The notes beneath the pieces are model-generated. The model saw only the letters and a program-made list of their open reading frames with translations. It made no database searches and was not told the origin of the DNA. The position numbers and the translations under genes are program-made. From Cryoendolithus antarcticus (lineage: Eukaryota > Ascomycota > Dothideomycetes > Cladosporiales > Cladosporiaceae), in contig NAJO01000119.1 of assembly GCA_002077065.1 (NCBI GenBank), forward strand, positions 1 to 25,459: a stretch of DNA of 25,459 bases. The letters run 5' to 3'. This document shows, one piece after another, positions 18,191-25,459 of this stretch (the stretch's first letter is position 1; every line of letters begins with the position of its first letter).

Positions 18191-18894
18191 GGGAACGCGA
18201 CCAATCATATACCTCCTAAAATGAGCGACTTCCGGATATTATTCTTCAGTCTCCCAACGCTGTTTGTTCGCTATCTAGGCTAAAGTGGAGCAATAGGTGT
18301 TGCAGCCCTCTGGACATAGCAGGATCACAGGCTTCGGGCTTAGGAGGTCATCTAAGAGTCGTTACCAACGTCTATGATATGCGCAGAACGGTAAGTACAA
18401 GCCCAAAATTTGCAGCCCTAGCCAAGACTGCCAGCCTAGATCCTCACAAGATAAATCAGGGGGAATTCGCGTTCGTTTGCGCTATAAAGGTCTCACGTCT
18501 TTCCTCATTGCTCCGTCAGGGACGAGAAAGCATGCATGTATGTGCATGTTACATGTGGACGGATGGACTAGGAGGAGCGTTCGGGTTAAAGGATGACATC
18601 ACATATACTAGTGTAACTCGTTAGCAATGCCACCATAGCATCCACCTGACTCTTTCCGCAGGTAGGGAGTCGCAGCGCGGTCAAGACGACACCTTGTGTT
18701 TCGCAAAAGTGACCCGCCTTGGGATCGAGTGTCTGGTGGACTTGGTAAATAGACAGCAGTAGGGCTGTCTATCGTTGGGTAGTGGTCAAGCTTCACCGTG
18801 CAACAGTGAAGATCGTTGAAAATCCGATTGTGCCTAAGACGATAAGAAATGTGTTCCTATGTCGTATTTTAGAGTATCGGAGAAATTAGCATGA
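18191..18894. other. No recognisable gene
   Basis: Short frames on both strands without known motifs. Nothing else is seen. Confidence 0.35.
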
Positions 18895-19619
18895 TTAAAG
18901 CGATGGACGGGTAGTTCCCGTAAGCTTGGCCTCGCCTGTGATATCAACGCATTGCGGGAAAAAGGCCTCGAGATCGTGTTTCATGAACAGGGCTGTACTA
19001 TTAATGCTCATGCTCGATTCCGGCGCCAAAGTCGTGAAAGGGACGTCGCCATGAGGGGGTGTAAGATGCAGCGGCTTGGGAGACTGGTCGGATTTGTCGA
19101 AGCCCAGGTGCATGCATGCGACCCAGTACCTATTGCTGTAAGTAAAGAGACAGTGGACATACTTGGCGTACTTAGGAGATAACAGCATCGTGAATACTTG
19201 CGGCTGGATCTCGCGCATGGCGGCGCTCGATCTGGACCAATATGCTCCGATGTCTTATAAGCAGCTTCAGCACGATCGCCACTGCTTCGTCAAGCTCGCC
19301 AAACTTGGCTTTGCGTACGAGCTCGCGGGGGAACCCGCAGCCGGCAGGCATGATTGCTGACAGGATGTCAGTCTCCGCGCTATTATTCACAAGGTTGTCG
19401 TCACCTCGAACCCGACTTACCGGCGATGGCTGCTGGCACCCTGGCGTCGATGTGTGATACTGCCTGCTCTGACAGTATGGGAGAAGTGATCAGGATGCGG
19501 ATGAGCAAGCCTTCGCTAGGTATGGCTGACATCACCGCCCACCGACGCACCGTTCGGTGTTTCATCGTGCGTGCGGCGGAGACAGAGAGCAAGAGAACAC
19601 CACGCTTCGTGGAGACCAT
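18895..19619 (-). CDS. Uncharacterised spliced locus, weak
   Basis: Minus-strand frames can be joined by an intron at 19357-19420 (GTAAGT...CTGTCAG, 64 bp). This fuses a 66-codon first exon from ATG 19619 to a segment with a helical stretch (ELVRKAKFGELDEAVAIVLK) that stays open to 19172. A second possible intron starts with GTATTC near 19204 and ends in CTTTACTTACAG; the phase then does not match the longer downstream frame (18895-19218, which includes NRYWVACMHLGFD). No family is recognised, and this may be a decayed gene like its neighbours. Confidence 0.28.
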
Positions 19620-19834
19620 ACCAGCATCGAATAGCGCTAGCTAAAGGAGGACATGCAGTCTTAGCTCACCTGCATGATAGCACTGCAATCGACTCGGCGT
19701 GGGCCCCGGTGTGTACTTTCTTGGGCTAGCGTGCGATATCTCGGGACCGTTGACGCCTCACACTGGTCAAGGAAGAGGTGCGTGGATGTCGGACGCGGCT
19801 CGTAATTGAGTCGCCTCTCGCACAGCATGGGCTG

Positions 19835-20600
19835 AGCCTGTTTGCCTTCTTTTCAACGGGCTCGGGGTCACAAGCCATACTGTATGCAGCGGACTTCCGG
19901 TACCCAATGCTGTCATCTGGAAGGATCCACGTGTACCGACAGAAGAGCCTGGACGATCACACCAATCATCACGTGCGCAGGAGTGGCACAAGCTGGTCGA
20001 AACATTTTTCGCTTCCTGTTGGCACACATTCTTCGAACTACCATACGACATCAAGCACTGCCCAGCAGCGCTAGATGGGCGGTGCACGCTGAAACACCTA
20101 TATCTAGGCAGGTGGAAGTAAGTTTCGCACTCTGAGCATGTGTAAACCGCGACTCTGTGCTGACACAGCGCCAGGCAATATACTTCGTTGCCGTAAGTCA
20201 AGCTCAAGTCTCTGATATGGACTGCGTCTGATTTTGCTCAGTCATGTGTGGCCCGATGACGCTCAAGGCGATCAAAGCGCCAAGGTCCTGGATTGCGAAG
20301 AAGCGCGACTTAGACCTTCTGGATCAAGACCCTCAGAGCCACGCGCCGAAGTTGAAGCAAGTCGGTGCTGATGACCCCAAGAAATGGAAACGCCACCTCC
20401 AGCTCCGCTATCAGCACCTATTCTATTTCCCGACAGTAGATCAACCATTCTACTTGCACGTGAGGGATGCCAACGCGCGGGAGTGTGTGCGCATAGCGTG
20501 GGGAGAGTGGGACTATCACAGGACATCGTCGATACAACCAGTCGCTGGAGGCCTCAAACTGGGCGAGTTACGATTGAGCGATTACAATACTCGCTAGATC
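19835..20600 (+). pseudogene. Uncharacterised, possibly split gene relic
   Basis: Two stretches look coding. The first, about 19837-20123, includes EWHKLVETFFASCWHTFFEL and ends LKHLYLGRWK next to a GTAAGT donor (20119-20124). The second is an open frame at 20244-20597, rich in basic and aromatic residues (LRYQHLFYFPTVDQPFYLHV). They could be exons of one gene, with an acceptor near 20165 or 20242, but I cannot reconcile the phases. I do not recognise a family. Confidence 0.28.
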
Positions 20601-21573
20601 TGTCTTATTACTCCTCAATATCTGCAAAACCTCAGCGTTATCTGGGATCATGCGTAGGCAGGTCAGGCAGCGCCTTGTCTGTATGCGCACAATCTGCTCG
20701 GCCGAATGGTGCCTTAATGCACTGGGGCTTTAGTAGGCCATTGACAGATTGCGGCAGCCCACTGACTGACTTCGGGGATGACGTGAGACCTGACAGTGTA
20801 ATATTCAGATTGGCCTCCAAAGAGTCGACCGAGAATCTGACGACTCTTCTGAACGGTGGATCTCCCTTCGGTATATGGTCAACGCACGGAGTTGGCTGCC
20901 TGTTGACACAAACGTACGAGGACGTAGACATGAGCAGCGTGTACAAATACTCTCTGCCATAACGATTGAGTCTGAGCCGACAGACCACATTACCCACGCA
21001 CCGGAAGAGACCGTCTGGCTGTAGGTCGAAGGTGTCAACCTTGAAGTAAAACATAGATGCGATGATGGAGTCGAGGGACCCAGCCAGTCTACTATCCAGA
21101 GCCAGCCATTGTACTGGTTGTCTCTTGAGATCTATCATCGACTCAACATCGTCTAGGTCAGGTTCCTTCCCGTCCAGTGGCAAATTCAAGCGGTGAGAAC
21201 AATCTTTATCTCTCTAGGCCAGAGAGTTGTAAATTTCTCGCCACACACGCTCGCCGTCCATACTCTTCATGAAGGTCCGGAAGACTCTCGCAATGAAACT
21301 GCCCTTGCCAAATGAGTATGGTGCCGTACCGTAAGCGACAGTGCTTGCCTGCGATACTCCAGTGCCAATAGAAAGCGTGAAATCAAGCACCCGGGAAGGC
21401 CATAGATTTCTGAGCTCCCACATTGCGATATTGAGTGGGTTTCTGTGCTGTAGTCCACCATGTTCCGAAGTGTCTGAGTAGACGAGGTTTGAAGAGCCTA
21501 GGTCGGGAGTTAGACTATGCCTTTTAAACCGGGCACTCGACATACCAAGGAGCGGCGGGTGGTACAGCTTGCT

Positions 21574-21624
21574 CTAAAGCATGATCAGCTGATATAGCAC
21601 GTTATAGACACACCTGTCACTTAC
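21574..21624 (-). other. Intron in the PLP relic
   Basis: GTAAGT...TTTAG, 51 bp, with CTGAT near the acceptor. It follows the short exon at 21625-21679. The downstream frame does not quite match, so a small indel lies beside it. Confidence 0.5.
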
Positions 21625-21679
21625 GCTTCGCTGACCGGCACATCGTCTTCAAAGCTGCTCGCTCGCAAGATCGTATAAC

Positions 21680-21734
21680 CTGAGCGTAACGAGAATTAGC
21701 AGGACGATCAAGGAATCTGCCTAGATGGTCTCAC
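21680..21734 (-). other. Intron in the PLP relic
   Basis: GTGAGA...GCTCAG, 55 bp, with a consensus-like branch site TGCTAAT. Removal joins the NYNGPERPSDNG segment to YTILR in frame and skips the TAG that otherwise ends the open frame at 21721. Confidence 0.65.
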
Positions 21735-22073
21735 CATTGTCGGAAGGTCTTTCGGGACCATTATAGTTCGAGAGAATGCAGGTAGATGTATCTTTGGCGG
21801 TCGCAGTAGTTATAGCGACCTTCGTATCGTACGGGAGAGGAGGATTGAACAGCTGCACGTCCTTGCCAAAAGCTGACTGAAACGACTCTTCGATCGCTGA
21901 GGAATTGTATTGACAGTCACGTAGGTATGAAACAAACAGCCGTTGGATGCGACTGATCAGGTAGTTGGCCTGTCTCGAACGCACGAACGTCCTTTGAGCG
22001 AGAGACTCGAACTTCTCGATGCAGAATTTGATGGGCCAACGCATGATAAAAGGGCCAATCGAGAACAAGCCGC

Positions 22074-22123
22074 CTTGCACATATCAGCATTACCCTCAAT
22101 TCACATGGTGGTACCATAATCAC
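22074..22123 (-). other. Intron at the patatin active site
   Basis: GTGATT...TGCAAG, 50 bp, with GCTGAT branch site. Removal reconstitutes GTSAGGL, the nucleophile elbow, in frame with the FSIGPFIMRW segment. The in-frame stop seen without splicing is therefore not a lesion. Confidence 0.75.
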
Positions 22124-23809
22124 CTGCAGAGGTACCACAAACGAAGTCGAAGCGATCGCGGATGGGTATTTGGAATTCTGCAAGATGCTTCTCAAGCTGA
22201 TCTAGGAATGTGAGTGGAATGATGCCCTTCACTCCTCCTCCATCAAGGCTGAGTACTCTAATGCCGGCCGTCGGTGGTAGGAGCTGTATAGTCGCGGGCT
22301 GGTTACTCTGACCGCAGACTAGGCACGCTGGTAGATGGTATGAGTACTTCTGCTCGTACGACAGTGTCCCGAAAGAGTGGATACAGGTATCACAAAGGGC
22401 ATGACCGCAGGGCAAGGCCTTCTCTGGAGCCCTCATGATGCATAGTAAACAGGACTTATGAGATCTGAGATTGGCAACGAACGGTCTCAAGGCCTCCAAA
22501 CGACCGCAGTGAAAGGCCACCACGTTTCTAGAGTACTTATCGCGCAAAGCCTTCACGTCTTGCTCGAGGGCCTTACACCGGTTGCGCATCACTCGTTCGG
22601 ACGTCTCTGGCTGTCGATACGTCTCCTGGAGCGCGAGAAGGCAATGATCGCGGTACATCTCGTCGAATAAAACCGCGACAGGCAGATCTACGATCTTGTT
22701 GGTGACAGTATTAACGTCTGAATCCATGGCGACGTACCGTGGGAGCCAGGTGGGAATGCCGGAAGTAGGATAGCTAACCATAAGAGGGGAATGACCAAGT
22801 GCCATACGTACGCTTCCGAGGGAAGCAGTGAGAGCAATTCACGGATATGCGTAGTCACTGCTGCTAGCGAGAATCCTTCGGGCCTGGTCGCTGCGGCGTA
22901 TGAGAACACGGAACGTCGGTCATGTTGGTAGTGTTCAAGCAAGCGGCTGCTGAGTGCCAACGTATGTTGATGCCGGAATTGTAGACCACTAACACGACGC
23001 GCCAATAGTGCGCCCTGTTTGATTCAATAAAGTCTTTTTCGAAGCTGGGTGCAGCGTTCCTTAGCACTTGCCCTTTTCCGCAGACCAAGTACGCGGATTT
23101 CGTGGAAATGAAGTTTCGGTTCCTCATCAACTCTGTCGTCAAGACCGCATGCCTCGACGGTAGTGTCCCTCATAAGTTGGAGAAGCTTGGATGCTATGCT
23201 GTGCGAATCAAATTGCCTGGCTGCACTTTCGAAGACGAGTACGCGTGGAAGGGCTGCGAAGGCTATCACGGATGCCGGGTGATGCACGATCTGCTCTGCG
23301 ATGAGGCACGCTACCCCTTTCAGTCCACCAAGATCACTGGCGAAGTAGCAAAGAGGTCGTAAAGTGGTAGAATCGATCGACCACACAATTCATTGGCAAT
23401 TCTGCGTCGAGTCAGCGGCTCGAGACCATGGGCCATAAGATCGATAGTACGTTTTGTGGTTGGATGTGTATTTCTCTGCAGAAAGATTTTGCCCGTGTCC
23501 AAGGTCTGCAGCTCATAGTCAACGAAGACTGTTGAGACGTCTCGGGAAAGACTTGCCTGCCAGAGGTACGCCTGACCGTGCCCAACAAGTAGTATGCCCC
23601 GTGGATAAACACCAAGGAATTGACGAAGTAGATCGTACGGCGATCTAAGTCCGACCATTAGTGTGAAGTTTTGGCAAAACGAGTCCGACTCCTTCAACTG
23701 TTGCATTGCCTCAGGTTGCTCCACGACAGTTATTGGTGTCTTGGAGTAGATCATCGATCGCCGTGCAGGATTTGCAGCCATTGCGATAGCGGTGTGACAT
23801 TGCTGCGAT

Positions 23810-25459
23810 ATGACAGCAGCTCGTATCGTTTTATGCTCGACTATTGTACATGCGCGAGCAGTGCTGCAAATCGGTGCGCCAGAGCCAGAAATCGGGATAC
23901 AGTATACTGGTCACCATTTCCAGGAAAGTGCTGTGGTGGACGATGCGCGCTGCAGTGCTACCGACGATCGAACACTTAGGCAGCTAGCAGAGGAATACAG
24001 CAATGAGCGAGCGCATCGTGACGACGAAATATTCTATAAGGTCAGGACGTGTCACCAGCGCGGTGATAATGAGAACAAGTGGTGGGCTCGGCTGACGGTG
24101 TCCAAGCGGAAAGATGTACGACAGCTACTTCGAGATCAACGTTTCGTTGCAGCGTTCGACAAATTACTTCCCTGGTTTGGACTTTGGGAGCCCATACAGC
24201 TTGGAACTTTACACCGACTACTTACCATGAAATGCGATGAGGTAAGGAACGCGGAGGCGTTGATATACAAATGTCGGCGTTAATACATGCCAGGAATTGC
24301 TGAATTACCTCACACATGTGCAGCTGGTGTGGTCAGCTATCACGCAGGGCATTGATGAGAGCTCAGTCTATCTTGCAATCGTCAAGAACATGCACACTCT
24401 GGCGCCACGCTGGTCTTCCCCCGATGCCCAGAACGTCTCGTTAATGACAGCTGCTTTTTCCCAGATTTGTCCCGTGACACCGTGCGCAACACTGTGCTTC
24501 CAAATATCAAAGGAGTAGGAACTGCTATCCCGAACTTCTTTACCTTCTTTGAGGACATTAAGTACCTAGAGCCCTGTGCGAGGTTTATGCGCTCGTAGTT
24601 ACCAAGTAGCACTACCAACGCTCGCAACGGCTTGTCGATACAACTGGGACTGAAAAGACATTACTTCCCGAGCACAGATTTCGAGTTCGCTGTCGATTAC
24701 GCGCAGGGCAATATGCGCAGCCACCGTGCAGCGGAGTTCGAGGAATTCACCTTGAAGTACCAGCAGCTATGGCTCTTTGCATTACGAAATTTTCCCCGAA
24801 TGACAAACACCACTGCACGCAACGAGCGGAAGAAAGACAAACCTATGGCAGTCGAGCCGAGTCCGATCATCTGGCGGGAATTCGGGCAGATCGCTTGGCT
24901 GTGCGGGTTCCGGACGGATGAGCTCGATCAGTTACGTATGCATGACCGTAGAAAAAGAGGCCATGCAGCAATCGTTTCAACAGCATGGGTATCGGACAGA
25001 GGCGCATCCGACCGTCATGCTCAAGGTTGCTGACTTGATTCGATCTCTGGGACAGGCCCGTGATATGCTTGTCACGCCCGACTTCGCATGTGAGCAGAAT
25101 CTCAGCTTACTTCAGCGTTGCGGTCGTCCCTACGAGGACGACCACCATCTCGACAGCCCTTCCCTATTCTTGCCCCAGATCTATGCGGTCTCTCAAGTTC
25201 AATCTGTTCACATCTCCTCCTTCTTTCGCTGGGGCTATGGCACGAACGTTTCTAGGCATCAGTTTGGTACGCAGTCTGTTCCAGTCCAACGCGTTTAAAT
25301 TGTCGTCACTGACCCAGCGTAGACGACGTATGTTCCTTTCGATGCACCTCTACGACACTCCGAGGCCATGGACATCGAAGACCTCGCCACGGAAGCGACG
25401 CTGGTGAGAGATCTGCGTGCTGAGCTTGCAAGCATAAAGCGACCATTGGACAGTATCAG
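23810..25459 (+). pseudogene. DUF3723-family protein, broken, runs off window
   Basis: Plus-strand relic of a fungal DUF3723 protein; function unknown, but the family recurs in Starship cargo. Recognisable from IQYTGHHFQESAVVDDAR (about 23897-23950), then LAEEYSNERA, WWARLTVSKRKDVRQLL (about 24084-24135), LGTLHRLLTMKCDE, an intron at 24242-24293, ELLNYLTHVQLVWS, FFTFFEDIKYLEPCARFM (about 24538-24592), QLWLFALRNFPRMT (about 24763-24805), FGQIAWLCGFRTDEL, and RCGRPYEDDHH (about 25113-25145). The frame at 25327-25459 still carries a helical C-terminal segment to the window edge. Defects: a frame change near 24440, TAG at 24596-24598, a frame change near 24945 and another near 25300. The family's usual N-terminal part upstream of IQYTG appears cut off at the junction with PLP. 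Confidence 0.75.
24242..24293 (+). other. Intron in the DUF3723 relic
   Basis: GTAAGG...TGCCAG, 52 bp. Removal joins MKCDE to ELLNYL in frame and avoids the TAA that ends the unspliced frame at 24283. Confidence 0.7.

Larger units (their letters stand above)
20638..23781 (-). pseudogene. Large RING-patatin (PLP) phospholipase-like protein, broken
   Basis: Relic of a roughly 1000-residue fungal patatin-like protein. N-terminal domain (23781-23320: VGLRSPYDLLRQFLGVYPRG), continued after a frameshift as YFASDLGGLKGVACLIAEQ (about 23290-23350); then a helical middle part; a RING-type zinc site (CLLC...CGHALCDTC...CLVC, about 22300-22460); the patatin oxyanion motif LSLDGGGVKG (about 22210-22250) and nucleophile elbow GTSAG (about 22124-22138, joined across an intron); and the C-terminal domain (GLQHRNPLNIAMWE, LSIGTG, DDVESMIDL). 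Acyl-hydrolase activity and a membrane lipid substrate would be expected of the family. Defects: at least four frame changes between 23350 and 22780, TAG at 21214-21216 (CAG to TAG type) and His in place of the catalytic Asp of the D-G-G motif (EHGGLQH). The ATG at 23781 lies 28 bases from the divergent DUF3723 frame. Confidence 0.82.

Noticed and set aside
22101..22123. Stop after GTSAGDYGTTM as a truncating mutation in PLP
   Set aside because: It lies in a 50-bp intron with proper donor, branch site and acceptor; splicing restores GTSAGGL.
1..25459. tRNA or rRNA genes
   Set aside because: No cloverleaf with TTCRA-type loop or rRNA-like conserved segment was noticed by eye; a tRNA or covariance-model scan was not possible here.

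Overview
The window looks like a repeat-rich accessory region of a filamentous ascomycete (Pezizomycotina). Three things support this: spliceosomal introns of about 50-65 bp with GTAAGT-type donors, fungal protein families (Zn2Cys6 factor, APH-like kinase, fungal patatin, DUF3723), and two blocks (about 2700-5790 and 12480-15120) almost stripped of CA/TG dinucleotides and full of TA, which is the mark of repeat-induced point mutation (RIP). Placement below Pezizomycotina is not possible from sequence alone. No clearly intact host gene was found; almost every recognisable gene is broken.

Layout. 1-2550: GC-balanced DNA with a decayed Zn2Cys6 transcription-factor gene (529-1459). 2700-5576: the RIP-destroyed 3' half of a Tad1-like LINE on the minus strand (reverse transcriptase and C-terminal domain still readable by similarity). 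5577-12479: a Ty3/gypsy chromovirus on the minus strand, largely not RIPped. It has LTRs with TGTTACGA/TCGTAACA ends, a polypurine tract, a candidate self-priming site, an open 644-codon gag, a GGGAAAC -1 frameshift signal followed by a stem-loop, a pol with two nonsense codons and one frameshift and a C-terminal chromodomain, and an antisense ORF between integrase and the 3' LTR. 12480-15120: a second RIP block with a fragment of an older LTR, the 5' half of the LINE (endonuclease, ORF1 zinc knuckles) and a solo LTR with a perfect CTATA target duplication. 15150-25459: GC-balanced DNA with an uncharacterised ORF with an acidic tail, an APH-like kinase relic overlapping head-to-head with a sirtuin relic, two weak uncharacterised spliced loci, a large RING-patatin (PLP) pseudogene, and a divergent DUF3723 pseudogene that runs off the right edge.

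How it fits together. A LINE was hit by at least two, probably three, LTR insertions, RIPped, and rearranged: about 1 kb of its ORF2 is missing between the two halves. A younger chromovirus sits inside the older LTR material, and its two LTRs have different U3 regions. PLP and DUF3723 are recurrent cargo of Starship giant transposons, so the right part may be a Starship graveyard; no captain recombinase (DUF3435) was found in the window.
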